A stretch of DNA of 64,000 bases, from NCBI RefSeq assembly GCF_008042035.1, contig NZ_RDBL01000002.1:325948-389947 (forward strand), read 5' to 3'. Position 1 is the stretch's first letter. Every line of letters starts with the position of its first letter. The notes beneath the pieces are model-generated. The model had not been told where the DNA came from. It did not search any database and worked only from the letters and a program-made list of their open reading frames with translations. This DNA comes from Streptomyces sp. col6 (GTDB lineage Bacteria > Actinomycetota > Actinomycetes > Streptomycetales > Streptomycetaceae). This document shows positions 8,771-18,575 of this stretch, one piece after another. Both the position numbers and the translations under genes were made by a program.

Positions 8771-9160
8771 ATGACCAGTCCCGACCAGGACCCGAACCAG
8801 CAGGAAGGCCCCGCGGACGGTGGTGCGGCCGGTACGCCGGGCGTCCACGACGGCGGCGCGGACGGCGGGGCCGAAGGTCCCGCGGACGGCGGTGCCGCGG
8901 GCACGCCGGGCGTCCACGACGGCGGCGCGGACGGCGGGGCGGAAGGTCCCGCCGACGGTGGTGCGGCGGGTACGCCCGGCGTGCACGACGGCGGTGCGGA
9001 CGGTGGCGCCGAGGGTCCGGCGGACGGTGGTGCGGCGGGTACGCCCGGTGTCCATGACGGCGGCGCGGACGGCGGGGCGGAAGGCCCTGCGGACGGCGGC
9101 GCGGCAGGCACCCCCGGTGTGCACGACGGCGGCGCCGACGGCGGCGCGGACCGTTCTTGA
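8771..9160 (+). CDS. Gly/Ala/Asp-rich protein of five identical 23-residue repeats; candidate modified peptide
   Basis: 129 residues from ATG 8771, chosen because GGGAGG (8761-8766) sits just upstream. An 11-residue leader (MTSPDQDPNQQ) is followed by five amino-acid-identical repeats and a DRS tail. Each repeat has one His in the context PGVHDGG, three Asp and one Glu, with no Cys, Lys, aromatic residue or signal peptide. The stop overlaps the TTG start of the JmjC/cupin gene (TTGA), so the two are translationally coupled. I know of no described family. A substrate for post-translational hydroxylation by the adjacent oxygenase is the most economical reading (inference); a structural low-complexity protein is the alternative. 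Confidence 0.75.
   Translation: MTSPDQDPNQQEGPADGGAAGTPGVHDGGADGGAEGPADGGAAGTPGVHDGGADGGAEGPADGGAAGTPGVHDGGADGGAEGPADGGAAGTPGVHDGGADGGAEGPADGGAAGTPGVHDGGADGGADRS
8804..9148 (+). repeat. Five tandem 69-bp coding repeats
   Basis: Units start at 8804, 8873, 8942, 9011 and 9080. All five encode the same 23 residues, yet codons differ between units at 19 of the 23 positions, always synonymously. The repeat is therefore conserved as protein, not as DNA, which argues against recent slippage. Confidence 0.95.
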
Positions 9161-10368
9161 GTACGTCCCCGGCCGGCATCCAGGACCTCCGGGCCGCGAA
9201 CGCGCTGCCCGGGGTCCTGGAGTCACGTCTGACGCCCGGCACGAGCCGGGAGGCGTTCGCCCGTGACATCTGGGCCCGCACGGCCCTGCTCACCCGCCGG
9301 GCCGGCGACTTCTCCGACCTCTTCTCGGCAGGCGCCGTCGACGAACTCGTCTCGCGGCGCGGACTGCGTACGCCGTTCCTCCGCGTCGCGAAGAACGGGG
9401 CCACGCTGCCCGAGGCCTCGTTCACCTCGCCCGCCGGGGCGGGCGCCACCATCGCCGACCAGGCCGACGACACCGCGCTGTGGCGGGAGTTCGCCGACGG
9501 CGCCACCCTGGTCCTGCAGGCCCTCCACCGCACCTGGGCCCCCGTGGGCGACTTCACCGCCGCGCTCGCCGCCGAACTCGGCCACCCGGTGCAGGCCAAC
9601 GCCTACGTCACCCCGCCGCAGAACCGGGGCTTCGACGCCCACTACGACGTCCACGACGTCTTCGTGCTCCAGATCGAGGGCACCAAGCGCTGGATCGTCC
9701 ACCCGCCCGTGCACCCCGACCCCCTGCGCGACCAGCCCTGGACCGACCACCGGGGGGTCGTCACCGAGGCCGCCCGGGGCGAGCCGTATCTCGACACCGT
9801 GCTGGCACCGGGCGACGTCCTCTACCTGCCGCGCGGCTGGCTCCACGCCGCCGAGGCGCAGGGCGAGGTCTCGGTCCACCTGACGCTCGGCGTGCACGCC
9901 TGGACCCGGTACGCCCTGGCCGAACAGCTCATGCGTGCCGTGCTGGCGGACCTGCGCGAGGACCCGTGGATGCGCGGCTCCCTGCCGCTCGGCGTGACGG
10001 ACCCGGCCGCCGAGGCCGCCCCCGTACGCGAACGCCTGCGCGCGGCCCTCGCCGCGGCCGACCCCGTGCCGCACTTCCACCGCACCCGGCGCGCCCAGGC
10101 CCGCCCCGCACCGCTCGGCCCGCTGGCCCAGCTCGCCGCCGTGGACGGGCTCGGCCCCGGCACCCCGGTCCGGCTGCGCGACGCGCTGGAGGCCCGCCTC
10201 GAAGGCAGGCGCCTGGTGACCCGGGTGGGCTGGCTCGACTTCCCGGACGCCGACCTGCCGGCCCTGGACCGCCTGCTCGCCGGCGAGGTGCGCACCGCCG
10301 GCGACCTCGGCCTCGCCTGCGCGGGGAGGCTGCTGCGCGCGGGCGTCCTCGTCCCGGCCGCGCAGTGA
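9157..10368 (+). CDS. JmjC/cupin 2-oxoglutarate Fe(II) oxygenase (ribosomal-oxygenase-like)
   Basis: 403 residues from TTG 9157, which overlaps the stop of the repeat protein. The central region has the JmjC iron-binding HxD motif (HYDVHDVFVLQ), a KRW strand, the turn YLPRGWLHAA and the distal SVHLTLG segment. This is the arrangement of bacterial YcfD and of the MINA53/NO66 ribosomal oxygenases. Characterised members beta-hydroxylate Arg or His side chains of ribosomal proteins, using O2, 2-oxoglutarate and Fe(II). A C-terminal winged-helix-like part follows. The close coupling to a protein with five His-containing repeats suggests that protein, rather than a ribosomal protein, as substrate (inference). 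Confidence 0.85.
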   Translation: MSTSPAGIQDLRAANALPGVLESRLTPGTSREAFARDIWARTALLTRRAGDFSDLFSAGAVDELVSRRGLRTPFLRVAKNGATLPEASFTSPAGAGATIADQADDTALWREFADGATLVLQALHRTWAPVGDFTAALAAELGHPVQANAYVTPPQNRGFDAHYDVHDVFVLQIEGTKRWIVHPPVHPDPLRDQPWTDHRGVVTEAARGEPYLDTVLAPGDVLYLPRGWLHAAEAQGEVSVHLTLGVHAWTRYALAEQLMRAVLADLREDPWMRGSLPLGVTDPAAEAAPVRERLRAALAAADPVPHFHRTRRAQARPAPLGPLAQLAAVDGLGPGTPVRLRDALEARLEGRRLVTRVGWLDFPDADLPALDRLLAGEVRTAGDLGLACAGRLLRAGVLVPAAQ

Positions 10369-11270
10369 GAACGGAACGCTTCTTCTGCGCCGACGCGGCG
10401 CGGGCCCGCGGCGACGCGCTCCCGGGCACGGCGCCGTACGGCCTCGTCTGGGTGCTCGTCGAATACCACGCGCCGTGGCCGGCCAACGGCTACGACGGCC
10501 TCGCGCTCGACCCCGGCGCCAAGGAGCTCCTCTTCGAGGCGGCCCGCGCGGTCCGCGCCCGCATCCTCCTGATCAGACGCCACGGCCGCCGAGCGGGGGA
10601 CGCCGGCCCCCGGCGCTGGGCCGTACTGCGGTACGACGCCACCGGCGCCCACCGCCAGCAGTGGGGCACCTGGGAGCGTGACGAGGACCTGGCCAGGATC
10701 GCCGACGTACTCGAAGCACCCGGGGAGCCGGGGGAGACGGGCCTCCCACCGGTCGTCCTCGTCTGCACCCACGGCCGGCACGACACCTGCTGCGCCCTGC
10801 GCGGGCGTCCGGTGGCCGGCGCGCTGAGCGAGCGGTGGCCGGACCTGGTGTGGGAGTGCACGCATGTGGGCGGCGACCGCTTCGCCGCCAATGTGCTGGT
10901 CGCGCCCGACGGCGTCTACTACGGCGGCCTGGACGCCGCTTCGTCCGTCGCCGTCGTCGAACGGCACCTCGCGGGGTGCGTCGACGCCGAGCACCTGCGC
11001 GGCTACACCGATCTCTTCCCGGCCCAGCAGGCGGCCCTCGCCGCCGTACTCGCCCGCTACGGCCCGGCCGCCCGCCACGCCTACACGGTCACCGGCACCA
11101 CCCGCGCGGGCCCCCACTGGCTGATCCGCCTCACCGGCCCCGCCCCGAGCACGACGGCCTACGACGTGGAGGTCACCGCCCACCGCACCCCGCCCCGCCA
11201 ACTCACCTGCAACGGCCTGGCCACGAGCGCGGCGATGGTTCACGAGGTCACGTCGATCCGGGCGGGCTGA
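10365..11270 (+). CDS. Sucrase/ferredoxin-like family protein (thioredoxin-like ferredoxin fold)
   Basis: 301 residues from GTG 10365 (GTGA overlap with the oxygenase stop). The family is recognisable from an early Cys (ERFFCADA), the cluster-binding stretch CTHGRHDTCCALRG, then TCxHVGGDRFA-type sequence (ECTHVGGDRFAANV) and a terminal CNG. These proteins adopt a thioredoxin-like ferredoxin fold and several bind a [2Fe-2S] cluster. The original sucrase label comes from one plant report and is not informative. As third gene of the coupled operon it could supply electrons or maintain the Fe(II) state of the JmjC enzyme; that role is inference. Confidence 0.85.
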   Translation: MRTERFFCADAARARGDALPGTAPYGLVWVLVEYHAPWPANGYDGLALDPGAKELLFEAARAVRARILLIRRHGRRAGDAGPRRWAVLRYDATGAHRQQWGTWERDEDLARIADVLEAPGEPGETGLPPVVLVCTHGRHDTCCALRGRPVAGALSERWPDLVWECTHVGGDRFAANVLVAPDGVYYGGLDAASSVAVVERHLAGCVDAEHLRGYTDLFPAQQAALAAVLARYGPAARHAYTVTGTTRAGPHWLIRLTGPAPSTTAYDVEVTAHRTPPRQLTCNGLATSAAMVHEVTSIRAG

Positions 11271-11320
11271 GACGGGGCCCCGTGCGGTGGTGCGGCCGAT
11301 CGTGGCCGGGCCACCGCTGC

Positions 11321-12070
11321 TCAGGTGCGGTTCTCCTCGGCGAGCCGCACCAGGACATCCAGGTCCGGGACGTCGAGCGCCGGTATCCGCAGCCAGGCGA
11401 ACGGGAATCCGTGCGCGCCGCCGTCGACCTCGTACTCCATGCGGAGCATCGCGCCCAGTTCCTCCTCGTCCTCGGAGAAGATGACGAAGCCGTAGTGGCA
11501 TGAGGTGATGGTGTGCCAGGGGATCCTCGTGCCGTCATGGTGCAGCCCGTCCGCCGTGGCGGTCAGTGGGCCGAAAACCACCTGGCCGCCGGTCGCGAGT
11601 GTCGCCTTGGCCCTGGCGAGATGCAGTTCGGTCACCGGAGTGTTGACGCGCTGCATCAGCGACGCGATGGCAGAGGGCGGCGAGGACGACAACCGGCCGG
11701 TGCGGAAGGCGGGCTCCGGCGTGGTGACGGGCGGGTCGGCCAGCAGTGAGCCCACGACCGTGCCGTCGGTGAACTCCAGCAGCAGCTCATGCAGCCACTT
11801 CGTAATCATCACACCGTCGGCCGCTTCGCCGTCCATGTCGTTGGCGTGCCACAGGTGGGCGACCTCAGACCACTGGTAGGCGCGGCGCTCATCGCCGTCG
11901 GTCAGCACTACGCCGTCATCGTGCACGGCGAGCGTCACCGCCCGCCGCCCGCCAGGTCCGTCGATATGCGCGGGCAGCGTGCCGCGTACCGACCCGGCCG
12001 AGAAGTCCGGCTCGCCGGTCACCGGCACGCCCTTCTCCGGCGGGGACTTCTTTCGCCACCAACCAGCCAT
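11321..12070 (-). CDS. Hypothetical protein
   Basis: 249 residues, ATG 12070, convergent with the preceding operon. I do not recognise a family. The N-terminus is short, basic and hydrophilic (MAGWWRKKSPPEKG). The rest alternates beta-strand-like segments, with VTLAVHDDGVVLTDGDERR near residue 50 and a related segment, GPLTATADGLHHDGTRIPWHTI, near residue 180. That suggests two copies of a small beta-rich (PH-like) module, each asking what a surface value is in context of a Trp-centred turn. No signal peptide or membrane helix is visible. Cytoplasmic location is likely; function unknown. Confidence 0.65.
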   Translation of the reverse strand: MAGWWRKKSPPEKGVPVTGEPDFSAGSVRGTLPAHIDGPGGRRAVTLAVHDDGVVLTDGDERRAYQWSEVAHLWHANDMDGEAADGVMITKWLHELLLEFTDGTVVGSLLADPPVTTPEPAFRTGRLSSSPPSAIASLMQRVNTPVTELHLARAKATLATGGQVVFGPLTATADGLHHDGTRIPWHTITSCHYGFVIFSEDEEELGAMLRMEYEVDGGAHGFPFAWLRIPALDVPDLDVLVRLAEENRT

Positions 12071-12189
12071 GAGCTCTCCCCCCGGCGCCGGTACTCAACA
12101 CCGGTGTAGTTCACCGGAGTTGGTCAACTCGGCCTCGGCGATCACACTATCCGGCGGACAGGATTCGGGGCCAGGGCATCACGACAGCC

Positions 12190-12492
12190 GTGCAGACCGG
12201 GGTGATCGTTCCTGGCGGACCGGAACGAGGGGGCGGGCCGTATGGCGGCGAGCGGCGGCGCAGGGCGGACATCGTGCGCTACTGGCGGGCGGTGGAGATG
12301 TTCAGCCCGCAGAAGGTGGAGAAGGCCTCGCCGCCGAACGGCATGTACCCCGTGGAGTCCGGGCGCCCGCTGCCGTGGGAGGACGGGCATCCCGTACGGC
12401 GGCGGAGTCCCGGCCGGAACATGGTCAGGCAGCACACCGTCTACTGCGGGGTGTACCCGGTCGCGTCCGTCCGGGAAGCCCTGCTCGATGCT
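12190..12492 (+). pseudogene. N-terminal remnant of a large helicase/AAA-type protein
   Basis: From GTG 12190 about 100 codons read as a convincing N-terminus: RYWRAVEMFSPQ, then PLPWEDGHP, QHTVYCGVYPV and VREALLDA. This resembles the start of the long actinobacterial AAA/helicase-like proteins that begin with a YWRAVExFSPQ segment and a HTVYxGVY motif and normally exceed 1,000 residues. After codon ~101 (12492) the similarity stops, and the frame continues as Arg/Pro-rich sequence into the antisense of malate synthase. The 3' part has been lost by deletion. Family assignment is from memory and is only moderately secure. Confidence 0.5.
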
Positions 12493-12604
12493 GGTCCTTG
12501 GCGCGGGCGGGGAGAAAGCAGGCCCATGCGTCCGGGCCGCGTCCACCCCGACGACCGCTCCCGGCGCCGCACGGCACCGGGAGCGGATGGGTATGCGACC
12601 GGAG

Positions 12605-14224
<1,620 letters not shown>

Positions 14225-14357
14225 GAGCTGTCACTCCTTCAGCGGGCGGTGCGGACGGCGTCACGGCCGCCGGGCCACCCGATTCGGCACGGCGTGCCAG
14301 GGCTCCGGGATACGGCTGTGGCCGCCGTCTGAGGTGCAGAGGGCTTCTGATCAGTGG

Positions 14358-14397
14358 ATAGTAGTTTCCTCATGGTGGAAGTTCAATGGTTTGTTGA
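14358..14397 (-). promoter_or_regulatory. aceB promoter with AllR-like operator
   Basis: On the minus strand a -35 TTGAAC (14386-14381) and a -10 TACTAT (14363-14358) are separated by 17 bp. Overlapping the -35 box, at 14382-14397, is TTCAATGGTTTGTTGA (plus strand). It matches the palindrome upstream of allantoinase (20381-20396) at 13 of 16 positions. A repressor bound here would block RNA polymerase. Confidence 0.7.
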
Positions 14398-14456
14398 CGT
14401 CGAGATTCTTCGGGTCGACACAACCGCCCGCTTGTTGGCGCAGCGTGCCAGGGCCC

Positions 14457-15050
14457 TCACTCCAGGTGCGAGAGGTCCGCCGGGGTGTCGATGTCGTACG
14501 CCTGTGCCACGTCGGCGCACTCGACGAGCCGCAGCTGCGCCCGCTGCTCCCGCAGATAGGCGCGAGCTCCCTGGTCGCCCACCGCACCCGCCGCGATGTC
14601 CGCCCACAGGTCCGCCCCGAACAGCACCGGATGGCCGCGTTCCCCCGCGTACGAGGCCGCCACCAGGCTCGTCCGGTCCCGGTACGCCGCGCACACCCGG
14701 GCCACCGCCCGCGCGTCGATGCCCGGCTGGTCGACCAGCAGCACGAGCGCCGCGTCCGCCCCCGTGCCCGCGAGCGCGCCGAGCCCCGTCCGCAGCGAGG
14801 AGCCCATGCCCTCGGTCCACTCCGGGTTGACGCTCACCGCGCAGCCGGCCAGATCCGCCCGCGCCCGCACCTCGTCGGCCGCCGCGCCGAGCACCACGTG
14901 GACCAGGCCGCAGCCGCCCTCGCGCAGGGTGCGCACCGCGTGCTCCACGAGCGGGCGGCCACGGTGTTCCAGCAGGGCCTTCGGGCGTCCGCCGAGCCGC
15001 CGGCCGCCGCCCGCGGCGAGCAGCAGCCCGGCGATGTGTGCATGTGTCAT
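14457..15050 (-). CDS. MobA-like nucleotidyltransferase (NTP_transf_3)
   Basis: 197 residues, ATG 15050. The N-terminal signature LLLAAGGGRRLGGRPKAL is the nucleotide-binding loop of the MobA/MocA family. A metal-binding VDQPGID follows near residue 108, and GHPVLFG near residue 140. MocA-type enzymes attach CMP (or GMP) to molybdopterin for xanthine dehydrogenase-type enzymes; related proteins act in other cofactor pathways. Placed between malate synthase and the allantoin genes, a role in maturing the molybdenum cofactor of a purine hydroxylase would fit the purine-breakdown theme, but no xdh genes are in the window. Confidence 0.85.
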   Translation of the reverse strand: MTHAHIAGLLLAAGGGRRLGGRPKALLEHRGRPLVEHAVRTLREGGCGLVHVVLGAAADEVRARADLAGCAVSVNPEWTEGMGSSLRTGLGALAGTGADAALVLLVDQPGIDARAVARVCAAYRDRTSLVAASYAGERGHPVLFGADLWADIAAGAVGDQGARAYLREQRAQLRLVECADVAQAYDIDTPADLSHLE

Positions 15051-15236
15051 ACCGCCCTGGATACCCCACCGCGGCCGTCAACGCGCACCGGCTCGTACCC
15101 GTACGGCGTGTGTTACGTACGCGGAGTGGCGCCCGGCACCTTTTATGGCGTTAACTTGCCCGCACTCCCGGACACTTGACCACGGTCCGGGAACCGGTCG
15201 GAACACTGGCACAAAGGTGTGCGAGGGGGAGCTTTG

Positions 15237-15548
15237 TTGAAGAGCGTCGGGCAGGAGCGGGTGACCGGCAGCGGTGAGGACCCCAGAGTCGCGGAGCTGC
15301 GCACGGCGGTCTCCCGGCTCCGGCGGGCCCTGGCCGGCCACCCCGCGCAGTTCCCCGACCGCGCCATCGCCGAGGACGAGCTGGCGGCGCTGGACGCCAT
15401 GGCGCTCAGCGGGACGCCCGAGATCCCCCGGTTGCGCCGCTCACTGCTGCTGATCGCGGGGGCGATCGGTTCGGTCAGCGCCCTGGCGTCGGCGCTGCGG
15501 GACGTGCGGGTCGCCGTCGACCTCTTCGGCGAGCCGCCGCGCCGCTGA
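15237..15548 (+). CDS. DUF5955 family protein
   Basis: 103 residues from TTG 15237, selected because GAGGGGGA (15223-15230) lies 6 bp upstream; a GTG at 15219 in the same frame lacks a ribosome site. The protein is one amphipathic helical region (VAELRTAVSRLRRALAG) followed by a hydrophobic segment (SLLLIAGAIGSVSALASAL). This matches the small actinobacterial DUF5955 family as I remember it. Function unknown. It converges on the LuxR regulator, ending 11 bp from that gene's stop. Confidence 0.7.
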   Translation: MKSVGQERVTGSGEDPRVAELRTAVSRLRRALAGHPAQFPDRAIAEDELAALDAMALSGTPEIPRLRRSLLLIAGAIGSVSALASALRDVRVAVDLFGEPPRR

Positions 15549-15559
15549 CCCCGGCGGGC

Positions 15560-16192
15560 TCAGCGACGGATCAGCCTGCGGGCCGTCGCCGCCGCCACGG
15601 CGGCCGTGCGCGAGTCGACGCCGAGCTTGGCGTAGATGTGGACCAGATGGGACTTCACGGTCGCCTGGCTCAGGAAGAGCCGCTTGCTGATCTCGGCGTT
15701 CGACAGGCCCTCGCCGACCAGTTGCAGCACTTCCAGCTCGCGCTTGGTGAGCGCCTGGGCGGGGGTGCGCATCCGGTCCATCAGCCGGTGCGCGACCGCC
15801 GGGGCCAGGGCCGAGCGCCCGGCCGCCGCCGTGCGGACCGCCGCGGCCAGCTCCTCGGGCGGCGCGTCCTTCAGCAGATAGCCCGCCGCCCCCGCCTCGA
15901 CCGCGGCCAGGATGTCCGCGTCGCTGTCGTACGTCGTCAGAATCAGCACCCGGGGCGCGTCCGGCGCCGCCGTGATCGCGGCCGTGGCCTGCGAGCCGTG
16001 CATCCCGGCGCCGAACTGGAGGTCCATCAGCACGACGTCCAGCCCGCCCGCGGCCGCACGGGCGACGGCCTCCTCGGCGGTGGCGGCCTCCGCGACCACC
16101 CGGAAGTCCGGCTCGGTGTCCAGGACGGCCCGCAGCCCCGCCCGGACCACCGGATGGTCGTCGGCGAGCAGCAGCCGTACGGGCGCGCTCAT
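15560..16192 (-). CDS. NarL/LuxR-type response regulator
   Basis: 210 residues, ATG 16192, whose ATGA overlaps the kinase stop. The receiver domain has the acidic pair LLADDHP, the phospho-acceptor Asp in VVLMDLQF, the switch Thr in ILTTYDSD and the Lys in YLLKDAPP. The C-terminal LuxR helix-turn-helix is [20 protein letters not shown] followed by ATVKSHL. Partner of the DesK-type kinase encoded upstream. The divergent ABC exporter at 17502 is the likely target, through the palindrome at 17429. Confidence 0.92.
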   Translation of the reverse strand: MSAPVRLLLADDHPVVRAGLRAVLDTEPDFRVVAEAATAEEAVARAAAGGLDVVLMDLQFGAGMHGSQATAAITAAPDAPRVLILTTYDSDADILAAVEAGAAGYLLKDAPPEELAAAVRTAAAGRSALAPAVAHRLMDRMRTPAQALTKRELEVLQLVGEGLSNAEISKRLFLSQATVKSHLVHIYAKLGVDSRTAAVAAATARRLIRR

Positions 16193-17391
16193 GCCGCGTC
16201 CCGCCCGGTCCGGCCCACCGGGAGCGGCAGCGTCAGCGCGACGGCGGTGCCCTGGCCGGGCGCCGACTCGACGCTCAGGGTGCCGCCGAGCGAGCGGGCC
16301 CGGGAGCGCATCGCGGGCAGCCCGAAGCCGCCGGACGCCGTGGAGGCGCGCGCGGGGGCGTCCTGCGCGAAGCCGCGTCCGTCGTCGACCACGTCCAGCG
16401 CCACCGAGGTGTCCATGAAGCTCAGCGTGATCTCCGCCCGCCGGGCCCCCGCGTGCCGCACGGTGTTCGCCAGCGCCGACTGGGCGGTCCGCAGCAGCGC
16501 CACCTCGTACGGCGTCGGCAGTTCGACCGGTGTGCCGCTGACCGCGAACTGCACGGTGAGCGCGGGCGTGGTGCTACGGGCCGAGAGGCGTTCGAGGGCA
16601 GCGGTCAGGGAGCCGTTCTCCAGGTCGGGCGGGGTCAGGGCGCGGACGAAGCGGCGGGCCTCGGCGAGGTTGTCCTGCGCCGCCTCGCGCGCCCGGTGCA
16701 CATGGGCGGTGGCCGGTGCGTCCTCGGGCAGGGTGCGCTCGGCGGCGCGCAGCAGGAGCTGGATGGAGGACAGGCCCTGGGCGAGGGTGTCGTGGATCTC
16801 GCGGGCCAGCCGCTCCCGCTCGGCGAGGGTGCCGGCGGTGCGCTCCGCCTCGGCCAGCTCCGCGCGGGTCGCGACCAGCTCCTCGATGAGCTCGCGGCGC
16901 CGCTCGCTCTCCCGGAACAGCGCCTCGTAGCCCAGGACCGTGGCCACGGCGACGGCCGCGCCCAGCAGCGGACCGATGAACGGGCCGGGTGTGACCGCCT
17001 GCCCGTGGAGCAGGAAGCTCGCGATGGCGGCCGCCGCCGTCGCCACCACGGCGGGCAGGCTCCAGCGGATCGGCAGCAGGTGCAGCTGGAGGAAGTAGAG
17101 AGGGAAGGCCACCCACAGCGCGTCGGGGGACAGGACCAGCAGCACCGCCCACAGCAGACCGAGCAACGCGAGCCATGCGGCGCCCGCCCGGGTCCCCGGC
17201 TGCACGGACCCGGCCGCCGCGCCGGCCACGTACACCGCCGCCAGTACACAGGCGAGAGCGGTCACCGCGCCGGGATGCGGGCCGCCGTCCCCGTACGCCT
17301 TGGCGGCGGCGAGGGCCAGCAGGCCCAGCATCAGCCCGTGCAGACACAGCCGCAGCGCGGCGGCGACCGGGGGGTGAACGCGCGTTTCCAT
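16189..17391 (-). CDS. DesK-type sensor histidine kinase
   Basis: 400 residues from ATG 17391; longer in-frame starts would add a basic stretch that overlaps the promoter region. About five or six N-terminal membrane helices (to roughly residue 180) are followed by a coiled linker. Next come the HisKA_3 H-box [13 protein letters not shown] and an HATPase_c domain with NTVRHAGA (N box) and DDGRGF (G1). It autophosphorylates on His and passes the phosphate to the coupled response regulator. With the divergent FtsX-type ABC exporter it forms the common actinobacterial stress-sensing detoxification arrangement. Confidence 0.9.
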   Translation of the reverse strand: METRVHPPVAAALRLCLHGLMLGLLALAAAKAYGDGGPHPGAVTALACVLAAVYVAGAAAGSVQPGTRAGAAWLALLGLLWAVLLVLSPDALWVAFPLYFLQLHLLPIRWSLPAVVATAAAAIASFLLHGQAVTPGPFIGPLLGAAVAVATVLGYEALFRESERRRELIEELVATRAELAEAERTAGTLAERERLAREIHDTLAQGLSSIQLLLRAAERTLPEDAPATAHVHRAREAAQDNLAEARRFVRALTPPDLENGSLTAALERLSARSTTPALTVQFAVSGTPVELPTPYEVALLRTAQSALANTVRHAGARRAEITLSFMDTSVALDVVDDGRGFAQDAPARASTASGGFGLPAMRSRARSLGGTLSVESAPGQGTAVALTLPLPVGRTGRDAA

Positions 17392-17428
17392 GATGGATCC
17401 AGCGTAGGCGCGGGCCGCCCCGGACCGG

Positions 17429-17444
17429 TCAATCGAAAGGTTGA
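17429..17444. promoter_or_regulatory. Palindrome between kinase and ABC exporter
   Basis: TCAATCGAAAGGTTGA has arms TCAAYC/GRTTGA and lies midway in the 110-bp divergent region. Its position makes it a candidate binding site for the LuxR-type regulator encoded at 15560. Found by eye only. Confidence 0.5.
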
Positions 17445-17501
17445 TGTCGTCACCAGCCCGGGGGCGATGTCTCCCGGCCCGGACGGAACGACGCTGGAGC
17501 C

Positions 17502-18575
17502 ATGTTCGTCGCATGGAGAGATCTACGGTTCGCCAAGGGCCGGTTCGCGCTGATGGGCGCGGTGGTCGTGCTGATCACACTGCTCGTGGGCCTGTTGTCC
17601 GGCCTGACCGCCGGGCTGGCCCGGGAGAACACCTCGGCCGTCACCGGGCTGAACGCCGACCACCTGGCGTTCGCCGCCCCGCCGGACGGCCGGTCGGTGT
17701 CCTTCACCGACTCGTCCGTCGAGGAGTCCGCCTGGCGCGCCTGGGCCGGGCGGCCCGGCGTGGAGGCCGCGCAGCCGCTCGGCATCCGCACCCTGAACGC
17801 CACGGCCGGTACGGGGAAGCGCACCGCCGCCGTCTCCGCGTTCGGCGTCGAGCCGGGCGGCAGTCTGGCGCCCGCCGGGGTCGGCCCCGGCGAGGCGGTG
17901 CTCTCGCGCGCGGGCGCCGACGAGCTGGGCGTGCGCAAGGGCGAGCGGCTGGGGCTCGGCGACCGGGAGGTCACCGTGGCCGCCGTCGCGGGTGATGCCT
18001 CGTACAGCCACACCCCGGTCGTGTGGACCGACCTCGGTGACTGGCAGCGGGCCGGGCACGCGGACGGCGGCGCCACGGTGATCGCGCTGACCACCACGGG
18101 CTCCGCCGATCTGGCCGCCGGTGACCGGGCGGCGGGCACCCGCACGCTCACGCTGGACGACTCCCTGACCGCGATCGGCTCCTACCAGGCCGAGAACGGC
18201 TCGCTCCAGCTGATGCGCGGCTTCCTCTTCGCCATCTCCGCCCTGGTCATCGGCGCGTTCTTCACCGTCTGGACGATCCAGCGCAGCGGAGACGTCGCCG
18301 TCCTCAAGGCGCTGGGCGCCTCCACCCCGTATCTGCTCAGGGACGCGCTCGGACAGGCCGTCGTGATGCTCGTTCTCGGTACGGGGCTGGGCGCCGCCCT
18401 CGCCTCCGGCATCGGGGCCCTGGTCGCCGGCGGGGCCGTGCCCTTCGTCCTGGACGCGGCGACGGTCCTCGTCCCGGCCGCCGTGATGACCGCCCTCGGC
18501 GCGGCCGGGGCCGCCCTGTCCATCCGGCGGATCACCGCCGTCGACCCGCTCACCGCGCTCGGGAGTGCCCGATGA
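17502..18575 (+). CDS. ABC transporter permease (FtsX/MacB type)
   Basis: 357 residues, ATG 17502. Four membrane helices in the FtsX/MacB arrangement: one near the N-terminus (LMGAVVVLITLLVGLLSGL), a large extracytoplasmic domain (about residues 45-220), then three C-terminal helices and the closing motif ITAVDPLTALGSAR typical of these permeases. Such proteins work with a cognate ATPase to export peptides or lipids by a mechanotransmission mechanism, or sense envelope stress. The ATPase gene follows with an ATGA overlap. Divergent to, and probably controlled by, the two-component system at 15560-17391. Confidence 0.9.
   Translation: MFVAWRDLRFAKGRFALMGAVVVLITLLVGLLSGLTAGLARENTSAVTGLNADHLAFAAPPDGRSVSFTDSSVEESAWRAWAGRPGVEAAQPLGIRTLNATAGTGKRTAAVSAFGVEPGGSLAPAGVGPGEAVLSRAGADELGVRKGERLGLGDREVTVAAVAGDASYSHTPVVWTDLGDWQRAGHADGGATVIALTTTGSADLAAGDRAAGTRTLTLDDSLTAIGSYQAENGSLQLMRGFLFAISALVIGAFFTVWTIQRSGDVAVLKALGASTPYLLRDALGQAVVMLVLGTGLGAALASGIGALVAGGAVPFVLDAATVLVPAAVMTALGAAGAALSIRRITAVDPLTALGSAR

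Noticed and set aside
8804..9148. Possible CRISPR array or non-coding tandem repeat
   Set aside because: Units are contiguous without spacers, in frame, and conserved at the protein rather than the DNA level.
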